NCBI GenBank assembly: GCA_000695325.1
Contig: AVPN01000966.1
Location: 3,365 to 24,435, forward strand
DNA: 21,071 nucleotides
Reading direction: 5' to 3'
From: Pleurobrachia bachei
Lineage: Eukaryota > Ctenophora > Tentaculata > Cydippida > Pleurobrachiidae
Numbering within the stretch: the first letter of the stretch is position 1; each line of letters opens with the position of its first letter. The notes beneath the pieces were generated by a model. The model was not told the origin of the DNA. It worked only from the letters and a program-made list of their open reading frames with translations, and ran no database searches. The position numbers and the translations under genes were made by a program. Positions 1 to 7,833 of this stretch are shown piece after piece.

Positions 1-56
1 GTTTCTTTTTGAAGTTTTTGAAGTCGACTTCGAAAACTTCAAAAACTTCAAAAACT
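1..56. repeat. GAAGTTTTT foldback repeat, copy 1
   Basis: Two or more units of TTTTTGAAG are followed by their reverse complement CTTCAAAAA, meeting at GAAGTCGACTTC. The whole block is close to one inverted repeat. The left edge may be cut by the window. The same arrangement recurs at 639-694. Confidence 0.75.
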
Positions 57-713
57 CATATCTCCTAAACCGTTGGAGATATGCCCTATGTTGCTTCGTA
101 ACTCTTATATAAACTTGCATATTCCGAACAAGATACACCCCTTCCTATAGTCGCTCATAAACCATTAAAACTGGTCTATCCTGAAAGAAGTCATGCGCAC
201 ACACAAAATTATCAAAATATCACATTATCCCTCGAATTAGATGAGGCACGTAACCCCACTAATTCGAGACCGCTGATGATTTTGAGTCCATATTTTTTTC
301 ACTACTCCCTTCATAAAAATTTGCATTTTGTGAAACTGGCAAAAAGGGTGTGGCCCCAAAAATTCCAAATTTACTTCATAGTTTTAAACACTTTCTTAGC
401 ATTTCCTAGACAGTTTGTGAGTTATAGAATGAAAATAAAACGAGTTTTTCCAAAAAATTTGAATTTTTCACACCAAATTGTGCCATGGATTTCATGGCAA
501 GGAATCATTGTAAATATCCTTATTTATGGTAGAAAAAGGGCAGACAAGGACGAATAACTTTGCCACAATATGTATTAAGTATGAAACTAACCTAAACAAG
601 TGTAATAATAGTCACTGATAGCATATAAAAGTAATTTATAGTTTTTGAAGTTTTTGAAGTTTTTGAAGTCAACTTCAAAAACTTCAAAAACTCAAAAAGT
701 AGGGTGGAAAACT
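1..713. other. Intergenic region downstream of CHID1, with foldback repeats
   Basis: No gene is supported here. The stretch is AT-rich and contains the 3' flank of CHID1 (which ends at 714 on the minus strand). It begins and ends with related foldback blocks built from the nine-base unit GAAGTTTTT and its complement (about 1-56 and 639-735). Other hairpins are CATATCTCC/GGAGATATG (about 57-83) and a perfect ten-base inverted repeat CTCGAATTAG (231-240) / CTAATTCGAG (259-268). A 93-codon open frame at 276-557 has low-complexity composition and no recognisable motif. No AATAAA was found on the minus strand close to the CHID1 stop. Confidence 0.6.
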
Positions 714-735
714 TCAGACTTCAAAAACTTCAGCC
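639..735. repeat. GAAGTTTTT foldback repeat, copy 2, reaching into CHID1
   Basis: Three units of GTTTTTGAA are followed by the complementary CTTCAAAAA units around GAAGTCAACTTC, then by further CTTC/AAAAACTTCAG units up to about 732 and a run of nine C (738-746). The right part overlaps the last codons of CHID1 (714-746), so this repeat now supplies the CHID1 stop codon. Confidence 0.75.
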
Positions 736-3321
736 GGCCCCCCCCCGTCGAGTCCTTGCCCTATTTCCCAAATTGCTAGACCTATTTTGAACTTTTCTGC
801 AGCTTCTATCCGCTTCTGTAGGGACTGAAATCAGAAAGAAGGTTTAATAAAAATAGTAACGGTAACAACTAGTAACGGTAACTACTAGTAACAGTTACTA
901 CAAGTAAAACTACTACTAACGGTAACCATGAAAACACATACCCTGAGAGTCGGGTAGAAGACTTTGTGAACTCCCTCTGGTTCCCTGTACTCAAAACTGT
1001 GTTCTGATGCTTTGAGGTGCCATGGGAACTGACCGGGCTTATATGACTTGAGTAGCTCTATGTATCTGTTACCCAGAATAGCTGAAAATATAGTTTGTAG
1101 AGGTTTGGGATGATCGGAGGAAATTATTTTTCGAAAAACAAAGTATGATTGTTTACCTTCAAATTGTCCATCCCCTCTAAAATCTGCACCGTAGAAGTTT
1201 AACCCGTATAACAGTTTATACCTAGGATATATATTTTATTTTATTACTCCTTTATTACTTAGTCGTTTCTCAAGCAGAGCTACGAACAGTTATATCACCT
1301 GAGTAGTGAATCTTACTGCTGCGATAGTGTACTGTTATACTAGCCTGTAAACAAGGGGTGTTGCTATGGAGACAAGGGGTGTGCTACTAACCTGTAAGCA
1401 TCGTTATCCTCATGCTCCATGATGAGTAGTATGTTCCTGAGGCCCCAGTCCATCGGGCCTACTGGACCTGGAGGAGTGGGGAGGAGTTAAACATTCCCAT
1501 TTACAAAGGAGTTGTATAGGAAGGAATGCAGTTGCTATTAGATCCTTAGTTTGTGGGAGTGGGTAACATCATCTCATTGAAGATAGAGGGACCCTGCATA
1601 TTTTACCTGGTTTCCCAGTGCCGTGGTGGTGATCATACGTCATCATAATGAACCTGTCCACGTGGGGCTGGAGAGTCTTGAAGTCGTGTTTATCAAATAA
1701 CTCCGGGAAGGGCTTCACTCCTGTGAACACAAAATGGAATTGTGTCGAGTGTGAGAGATAGAGAGAGGTAATTGGTTTATAGATCGAGAGGGAATATATT
1801 GGGGCACGCAGCTAATAAAGCTGTCAGTATGAAACGTTGGAAATACCTGGAGGAATGACTAGAAGAGTTGCTAGGTTCCCTGCTTCCTTCAGACCTTCAC
1901 TGATCGCTTTGATAACTTGGTGCAGCCTTGCCTTTTCCTGGAATCGAAATGATAAGCTTTATAACAGATACTATCATGATTATAGATATTAGATTACCTA
2001 AATGTCGGCCGAGTGGTGTAGTGGTAACACACTCGCTTCTCATGCAGAAGGTCCCCGGTTCGAATCTCGGTTCGGGATCTAATGCAAGCCGTCTAGTCGA
2101 CCGAGCTATAAATTGGTACAGCTTCGGCTGGAAAGTCACACTCCCTTGCACGTAGGGCTGGCCCACTTACTGTAAGTTTAGTACCTCGGTACGGAGTGGC
2201 TTAGGGCTATGAATCGGAGATAAGCACCGCCGGCTTACGCAGCGATTGCGAGAGACCCCACACTTGACTTTTTGAAATGAGCCAGTTGAAGGAGACCACT
2301 GTGACAGTCTAGCTCATACGACAAGCTCGTTGTAAACTTACCCTTCCGCCGAACTGTCTCCAAATCTCAAGAACAGCCCCATCGAACCCCTCACCCTTGA
2401 AGAAGTCCACTACCACTTGAACCATGTGAAGTAGCTCAGCCGGGGATGATGTTACCTGGAGATGGAGGGAGAGATAGAGAGAGATGAGATGGAGAGAAAG
2501 ACAGATCGGAACTAAGGAGAGATGGAAGAGCGATAGATATACAGGGGGTAGATAGTGTGGATGCTTGGTGTGTGTCATAACATACCTGAGCTAGATGTTG
2601 CAGATTCCACTGTTCAAATATCAGTCGGGGTAGAATCATGGTGTTACTGTTATTAGCCCTAACATCCCTGACCCACCCAGCATCTATATCGTGCCCTCCT
2701 TGAATCTTGTAGGTACCACGACCCGTCGGTACTATCTGTAGCCAAACTGTGGAATGATAGTTAGTTTTATGAAGGAGCAAGTTTATACGATTATAAAGGA
2801 GCACAATTGTGGTACTTACTTGCCTAGCTAGACTGTGTTTTGGGAGGGTTAGAACATTTAAACAAGGTGATGAAACCGCGTCACCAGACTTACCAGGTGA
2901 TATCATGTTGAATTTGGCGCCAAATGTCTTTGCCACGTCATATCCATGGCTGTTCCATGGTGTGACAAAACCCAGTAGTTCTCCAGGAAACATCTTCCTG
3001 TTCACATGGGCAAGACTGTACTTGTTATAATTCTTTGTGATCTCTGAATATACCGGCTCCGTTTTTACTAACCCTGCAAGTGGAATGAAATGTCATGCAA
3101 AACATTTGGTCTGGATGGGAAAAACAAAAAACTTTTAACAATAGATAGTAAATAGAAATACTACCTTGGATCATACGTAATAACGCACCTCTTTCAACAA
3201 CTGACTCAAGGACGGGTTTCACTTTCTTATTCTTCTTTTTCTTCTCGTCCTTTGACAGTGGTTCCAGTGTTGCCAAAGCCGCCACAAGAAGAAGGGAAGA
3301 GAGGAAGAGGAGCCGTGACAT
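714..3321 (-). CDS. CHID1: CHID1, chitinase domain-containing protein 1 (ten exons)
   Basis: Exons in coding order: 3165-3321, 2894-3073, 2586-2746, 2342-2455, 1847-1937, 1607-1720, 1392-1467, 1157-1221, 942-1081, 714-824, giving 402 residues against about 393 in human. The start has a clear signal peptide (residues 1-17, MSRLLFLSSLLLVAALA), then a lysine-rich stretch. The GH18-type barrel follows: LGFVTPWNSHGYDVAKTFG near 86-104, VWLQIVPTGRGTY (113-125), the strand-4 signature FDGAVLEIW (190-198, with Glu196 kept), MMTYD (260-264), YGLNFYGADF (303-312) and IWEIGQGLD (384-392). The family is secreted or lysosomal; human CHID1 binds stabilin-1 and saccharides and lacks the classic DxxDxDxE chitinase site, as here. 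The final residues of the family (human ends YFYDLL) are missing and replaced by GGGPAEVFEV, encoded by a G-run and a simple repeat. It lies 282 bases downstream of the nucleophosmin gene on the same strand. Confidence 0.93.
855..926. repeat. 16-base tandem repeat in CHID1 intron 9
   Basis: About four and a half imperfect copies of AGTAACGGTAACTACT occupy most of the 117-base intron between the last two CHID1 exons. The first two copies (855-870, 871-886) differ at two positions and later copies decay. No coding effect. Confidence 0.7.
2005..2280 (+). mobile_element. tRNA-derived SINE-like element in CHID1 intron 4
   Basis: The head carries both internal RNA polymerase III promoter elements in tRNA spacing: an A box TGGTGTAGTGG (2014-2024) and a B box GGTTCGAATCT (2057-2067). 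A four-base D stem (GTGT/ACAC) is perfect, but the acceptor and anticodon stems do not pair fully, so it is not a working tRNA; if threaded on the tRNA fold the anticodon would be CTC (glutamate). A roughly 200-base unrelated body follows, which is the SINE layout. Possible five-base target duplication AAATG (2000-2004 and about 2276-2280) is weak. It lies antisense to CHID1 in a 404-base intron. The 3' end is approximate. Confidence 0.6.
2821..2856 (+). repeat. Dispersed TGCCTAG repeat, copy in CHID1 intron 2
   Basis: This copy starts TGCCTAGCTAGACTGTG and ends GGGAGGGTTAGAACA. Closely related copies lie at 4120-4155 and 20601-20641. Read in the CHID1 sense strand it contains the branch-site-like CTAAC followed by a pyrimidine tract, 72 bases from the exon 3 acceptor. 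Confidence 0.75.
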
Positions 3322-3603
3322 TTCCCTTCCTTTGGTGGAGATTGTTATAAATAGGATGATCAGGGGGTATTATCTTAGGGGTATTGAGGGGTGTTTTCAG
3401 GGTATTACCATAGGATGGAATCTTGCAAGAATAAAACACAAACGATTTACTGAATAAAAAATTAGCTTATGATCTTACACCGGTACGTAGCTCTCCCTCA
3501 GATCAGGCTCTCTCGAGAAAGGGTTTTAAATAATAAATTAATGAAAAGTTAAAAATAGACGTATATATCTTAAAAGGTTTGCTAAGAATGTTCTTTCCTT
3601 CGT
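3322..3603. other. Spacer between nucleophosmin stop and CHID1 start
   Basis: This 282-base, AT-rich spacer must contain the nucleophosmin 3' end and the CHID1 promoter and leader. I see no coding frame worth calling, no clear TATA box, and no canonical AATAAA on the minus strand. Confidence 0.5.
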
Positions 3604-6600
3604 CTACTTCCGACTTTTCTGGATAAACTCCCACGCTCCCTTGATTTCTTTCTCGTCAGCTACTTTGTGGGCGTTCTTCATCAAATTGGCAAACTTTTCG
3701 TACTTTTTGGGCAGGTTAGGTGAAGCTAGCAGCTTTTTCTTCAGATCTACCATGCTAGGTTTAGCTTGGACTGGGGTCTTGGGTTCCGCTTTCTTGGCAG
3801 CGGGCTGCTTGGGGGTGGCAGGGGCCTTGGCGGGAACCTTGGTACCGTTACTGACTTTAACTGCTGCGGCCTAGAGGGGGTAAATTTAGATAACAGAGAC
3901 TAGATAACCGAGAGTTAGCTAGGGTGAATCGCATTTTGGTTGGTTTGGTATCTACAGTATCTAGATGTCTTACATTATCTGTTTTCCTCTTCTTTGCAAT
4001 GGGTGCGGCCTCTTCTTCTTCTTCTTCACTTTCTTCCTCACTCTCTCCCTCTTCTTCTTCGTCTTCATCTGACTCTACCTCTTCATCATCATCATCATCG
4101 TCTTCGTCATCTGAAGAATTGCCTAGTTAGACTTTGTTTCGGGAGGGTAAGAACATAACTGAAGAAAGGGGTTATAGAGGTGATGGCATGAGGTAATTGT
4201 ATTTGAGTCCCCCTGCTGCAGACACGGAGGTGAATGTGGGGTGGAGGATGTATCAATACATTGTGTACATTTTACCCGCCCCAAAAAAGTGTACACATCA
4301 CAGAAGATGCTGCACAGTTCTGAAGATGTTGGTGAGTGAAATGTTCGCGCGGTTAGAGGACACACGATATAAGCGATGTATGGTTGAACTTTCCATACCA
4401 CAAGTCAACCGCGCGTTACATAAAGTGAGCGGTAAAAGTGTGACCGCCCCACTGTGTGCCGCTCTTTTTTGTACCTTCTTCTTCATCGTCATCATCATCG
4501 TCTTCGTCGTCGTCTTCTTCATCTGTAATAATGATAGGTGTGAGTCGAGAGAAATAGCACTACTAAAAACCTAGTTTAAATGGTCAAGATATGAGAATTT
4601 TCATGATTCAAGTCCTTTGATCAGGTCAACTACCGGAGGCACTAACGTGGAGGGCTGCAGCTGGGGTACTGGAAGGGAAGGGCACTATCTATCTCTAATC
4701 TCTTACCAGATTCATCCTCATCATCTTCTTCATCATCAGTCTCCATGGCTTCCTCTTCTTTCTCAGCAGCGATAGCAGGGGTATCAATCTCTTCAACCTC
4801 CTCTTTCTTTGCCTCCTCCTTCTTTACCTGGATAAACAAGCTCAATATATAGCTAACCGGTGGGGTACTGAGGTACTGGCAAGACATAGCTACTTCCCAG
4901 AATTTAAGTTCAAGTTAAGTTTTATTTTCGGTTAAAAGGGTGTAAGCTCCCTTTTACCTCTTCCTTCTTTTCTTCAACTTTCTCAACCACTTCTTCTTCC
5001 ACTTCCTTAACATCTTCAACAACTTCTTTTACCTCTTCAGCAACTTCCTTAAATTTAAGACGTAAGCACTTGTATGAATAGAAGTAGAAGTATTTGTATG
5101 AAGTAGAAGTATTTTTATGAAGTATTTGTATGAAGTATCAATGTATCTTTATATTTTACCCTTTTCAAATCAAATCATTTACCTCTTTTTTCTCCTCGAC
5201 CACGGCCTTCTTCTCCTCGACTACAGGCTCAACTTTCTTGGAGGCAGGGGCTGGCTTGGCTGCAGTTACTCCCTCTGAAATAAGGGAAGATTAGTGTGAT
5301 GTTGCGTTTTTCGTAATTGAAAACTATCTAAACAAGATTAATTGCATTATGTTCTAACATAATGCTGAATTTCCCTGAAAAACTGTCAGCATTCAGACTT
5401 GAAGTTAATCTTAAACAAGATTAATTGCATTATGTTCTAACATAATGCTGAATTTCCCTGCCCTGTGAAGCCGAAAAGAAAGGAAATTATGGCTACATTA
5501 GCTGTACCAGCAAGCGGGACACAAAACCACGATGATTTATATATCCGACAAACAGTATAGAACATATCCTTGTGTTTTAGTAACATTAAATTGCGGGTCA
5601 CACAGCCACATTGCGCGTCACACATTTCCTGAAAACGTGCCATTGACGTGTTTGATGAAGGAGCAGGTCATCACTGTGTGCGCGGCTGTACCGTTGCCCC
5701 TAGCAATAGTGTGACATAAAATGTCCCTCTACCGATTAGTTATTAAACTAAAATGTCGTTTTCGAATCCTAACCCTGCTATGCCTTTTTGCAAAGCAAAA
5801 AGGCATCCGGGTGGATGCCTTCGGCATCCATCCGGGCAGGGAAAAAATAGTATCTAAACAACAACAAAATGAAATAAGTTTACTCAAATTGAATAAATGT
5901 TTCAATGACACGATCTATTCCTGTACTATCCAAATACAATTGTTATCTAAACTCACTCTTGTTCTTCTTGGTGAACTCCTTCAGTTTGTTGGCCTGTGCA
6001 GCAGCCAGTTCCTCCAACATCTTGTCCTCATCAACATTGCCCTCATCCTCTGATTCCTCCTCACTCTCTTCTCCTTCTACAGCTTCAGCGTCCATTAGTT
6101 CAGGTACACCATCATCTGACTCATCTGGAGATAGGGAAGGAGAATTGAGTTGCTACTTATAGTAGGAAGTAGGATCGTGAGAACTTAATAGCAGGATCAT
6201 TATATTTACAAGTGAGAACCAACTTATTGACAGGCTTTTGTATTGCTACTGGCAGTAAGGGTTCGATCAATCTTACTGTCTATCCCCCTCTGGCCTGACT
6301 TACCATCACTTCCCTCCATATCCTCGATTTCCTGAGAGTGGGTTCCAGTAATGTAAACAGGGCCCTCACCAGCGACCAGCTTCAGTTTCACCTGGCAACA
6401 AGGGAGAGGTCAGGGGGTAATTGTAGGTTCATTGGTAATGAAGGGCTAGGGAGAGATAACCTCTCAGTGACCCAACACCTGCACCCTTGAGTCTTGACTT
6501 CTAATGAAGGGGACTACGGCCGACTAGAGATAGATACTTCAGCTCTCACTTTATGACACATACCTGCTTGAAAGAGAGACTGAGTTGACAGTTAGGGACA

Positions 6601-6969
6601 GCATTGGGGATGAGATGACAGATCATAGTACTCTTCTCCTCTCCACTGGCGATCTGAGAAGTTGCCTCAACCAGACAGTTGGTCTTGGCCTCCACTCCAA
6701 TAACAGCCTGTAGAAAGAGGGGAGTGTTATTGAACCAGGAACAGACCAATCAGAACTCGTCATTTAGGTCACGTGACTGGGTATCAGCGGTTAGTTATTT
6801 AGTAAATTCCTACTTAAACTAGTCAAAAGCACCCACGATTTCTATGTTAACTAACCTGTTCGATCAGTAGATGATGGGTGATTTCCTCATCATTTATAAT
6901 CCAGTTGTGCTCAGGGGTTTCCTTGCTGAGGGTAGTGCACCAGAAATCTTGAGAGATAATGTTGTTCAT
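3604..6969 (-). CDS. NPM1: Nucleophosmin/nucleoplasmin family histone chaperone (ten exons)
   Basis: Exons in coding order: 6856-6969, 6564-6707, 6304-6391, 5957-6124, 5183-5274, 4958-5047, 4707-4827, 4475-4522, 3974-4110, 3604-3870, giving 422 residues (vertebrate NPM1 has about 294). Residues 1-115 match the pentamer-forming nucleoplasmin core: DFWCTTLSKETPEHNW, then LVEATSQIA, then VKLKLVAGEGPVYITG. An acidic D/E tract follows (about 116-150), then a long K/E/V-rich charged linker (172-260), a second D/E tract (about 260-325), a basic nuclear signal KKRK (328-331), and a C-terminal three-helix domain (about 373-422; LPKKYEKFANLMKNA to WEFIQKSRK), which aligns with the nucleic-acid-binding end of NPM1. 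Expected role: nucleolar chaperone for histones and ribosome assembly. The start codon is preceded by CTTTCTCTCCCC (6977-6988), resembling a 5' TOP leader, as known for vertebrate NPM1 mRNA. The extra length is all in the charged linker. Confidence 0.9.
4120..4155 (+). repeat. Dispersed TGCCTAG repeat, copy in nucleophosmin intron 8
   Basis: This copy starts TGCCTAGTTAGACTTTG and ends GGGAGGGTAAGAACA. In the gene's sense strand its end lies only about eight bases before the acceptor of exon 9 (AG at 4112-4111), so it supplies the pyrimidine tract and a CTAAC candidate branch site of that intron. Confidence 0.75.
4262..4415. repeat. Cluster of inverted repeats in nucleophosmin intron 8
   Basis: Three inverted repeats lie in this intron: TGTGTACA (4262-4269) with TGTACACA (4290-4297); CGCGCGGTT (4346-4354) with AACCGCGCG (4407-4415); and, nested in the second, GTATGG (4378-4383) with CCATAC (4393-4398). 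No coding function. They may be the remains of a foldback element. Confidence 0.55.
5330..5460. repeat. 48-base direct repeat with internal palindrome
   Basis: Two identical 48-base copies at 5330-5377 and 5413-5460, spaced 83 bases, lie in nucleophosmin intron 4. Each contains a perfect ten-base-arm palindrome, GCATTATGTT then CT then AACATAATGC. The intervening sequence also contains TAATCTT facing AAGATTA. Confidence 0.85.
5773..5841. repeat. Double hairpin predicted to fold as a three-way junction
   Basis: An outer stem CCCTGC (5773-5778) / GCAGGG (5836-5841) encloses two hairpins. Hairpin 1 is twelve base pairs, 5780-5791 with 5795-5806, around the loop AAA. Hairpin 2 is thirteen pairs with one G-T, 5807-5819 with 5823-5835, around the loop TTC. 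Only base 5779 and the two three-base loops stay unpaired. It lies in nucleophosmin intron 4, about 310 bases from the 48-base repeat pair. Confidence 0.85.
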
Positions 6970-6976
6970 GGTGATT

Positions 6977-6988
6977 GGGGAGAGAAAG
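6977..6988 (-). promoter_or_regulatory. TOP-like pyrimidine leader of nucleophosmin
   Basis: Just upstream of the start codon, the minus strand reads CTTTCTCTCCCC and then seven bases to the ATG. A transcript starting at this C would carry a 5' terminal oligopyrimidine tract, the mark of mRNAs whose translation follows growth signals through mTOR and LARP1. The start site is inferred, not seen. Confidence 0.4.
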
Positions 6989-7110
6989 CTAAACACTATA
7001 GGAGGAAGTTGAAGTTTTAGTTCACAAAATTGTTGCAAAGGAAAACTGCATTTTATAAAAAATCATAGAAATTAGAAACTAGAAGCTATACAAAGTTAAA
7101 AACACTGAAT

Positions 7111-7833
7111 CTAAGTGTTTGATTCTTTAGCCTCACACAGACTGGATCTTCCTACTATCCTATGAAAGACATCCCCTTTATCTATCACACACTCTTTTTG
7201 GAAGTCTTTACACAATCTTTCAGTCAAAAAAGGGGAAAGCTCCCTTCCAAAACTCTCTGAAAACGAGTGAGCATTTTGAACATGATCTACAAACCTATCC
7301 CCAGTGTATATCCTTGTTTTCGGTAATAAGAGACACATGAAAATGCACAAGAGATCATCATAGTCTGCAAAAACGAGTTTACAGTCCAAATAATACTTTT
7401 TCCCAGATGCTGGATCAGATGTTATAGGACGGATGAAAAATGGTAAACTAGGCCGTGATATCTCCAGTTTTTCACCAACGTTTAAAATCCCTTCAAGGCT
7501 CGGTAATCGGTCATTTTTAGTAACATTTGCCCCATCCACAATATATTTAATGGATGACCGATGAGGAAGAATGTTAACATATCGCTCGAGTACTTCTAGT
7601 TCAGCGAGAATAATCTTTGGATTTCCTTTTATAGATTTCAGATAGGGGCTCCTAGAGGGTTGTCGTTTGTGGCACCACAAGATAAAATTCTTGAAGTCCT
7701 CGGGAGAAGGCCCACGTTCGTTAAAGAAGTGTTTATTACAAGTTGAACACAAGCCCGTTTCGGTGAGAGCACTGTCTTTTTGGAGTAGGAACAACCGCGA
7801 GGTCGTATGAAGGCCTCTTTTCCACATCATCAT
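7111..7833 (-). CDS. PRORP: Compact mitochondrial PRORP-type RNase P nuclease
   Basis: One uninterrupted frame of 240 residues, counting from the first ATG (MMMW). The frame is open 27 codons further upstream but without another ATG, and a TGA lies just beyond. The N-terminus MMMWKRGLHTTSRLF looks like a mitochondrial import sequence. A zinc-binding pair CSTC (Cys29, Cys32) is followed by the NYN metallonuclease domain: YIVDGANV (Asp100), FADYDDLL (Asp159, Asp160) and IYTGDRFVDH (Asp179, Asp183). The C-terminal His224 and Cys233 complete the zinc site. This is the order found in human PRORP/MRPP3 and plant PRORP, which cut the 5' leader from tRNA precursors. The pentatricopeptide (PPR) domain that normally precedes the nuclease is absent. 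The gene starts about 1.3 kb from the divergent UBE2E exon 1A and ends 141 bases before the nucleophosmin start. Alternative reading: the last exon of a longer PRORP. Confidence 0.78.
   Translation of the reverse strand: MMMWKRGLHTTSRLFLLQKDSALTETGLCSTCNKHFFNERGPSPEDFKNFILWCHKRQPSRSPYLKSIKGNPKIILAELEVLERYVNILPHRSSIKYIVDGANVTKNDRLPSLEGILNVGEKLEISRPSLPFFIRPITSDPASGKKYYLDCKLVFADYDDLLCIFMCLLLPKTRIYTGDRFVDHVQNAHSFSESFGRELSPFLTERLCKDFQKECVIDKGDVFHRIVGRSSLCEAKESNT

Noticed and set aside
276-557. 93-codon open frame on the plus strand
   Set aside because: AT-driven composition, no recognisable domain, no promoter or splice context; treated as chance.
2007-2080. Functional tRNA gene
   Set aside because: A and B boxes and the D stem are good, but acceptor, anticodon and T stems contain mismatches and a SINE-like body follows.
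5773-5841. T-shaped palindrome resembling a parvovirus terminal repeat
   Set aside because: The topology is similar, but no viral gene or second terminus is seen; a non-viral foldback element is simpler.
5721-6053. Plus-strand open frame across nucleophosmin exon 4
   Set aside because: Antisense shadow of a real exon and of the double hairpin.
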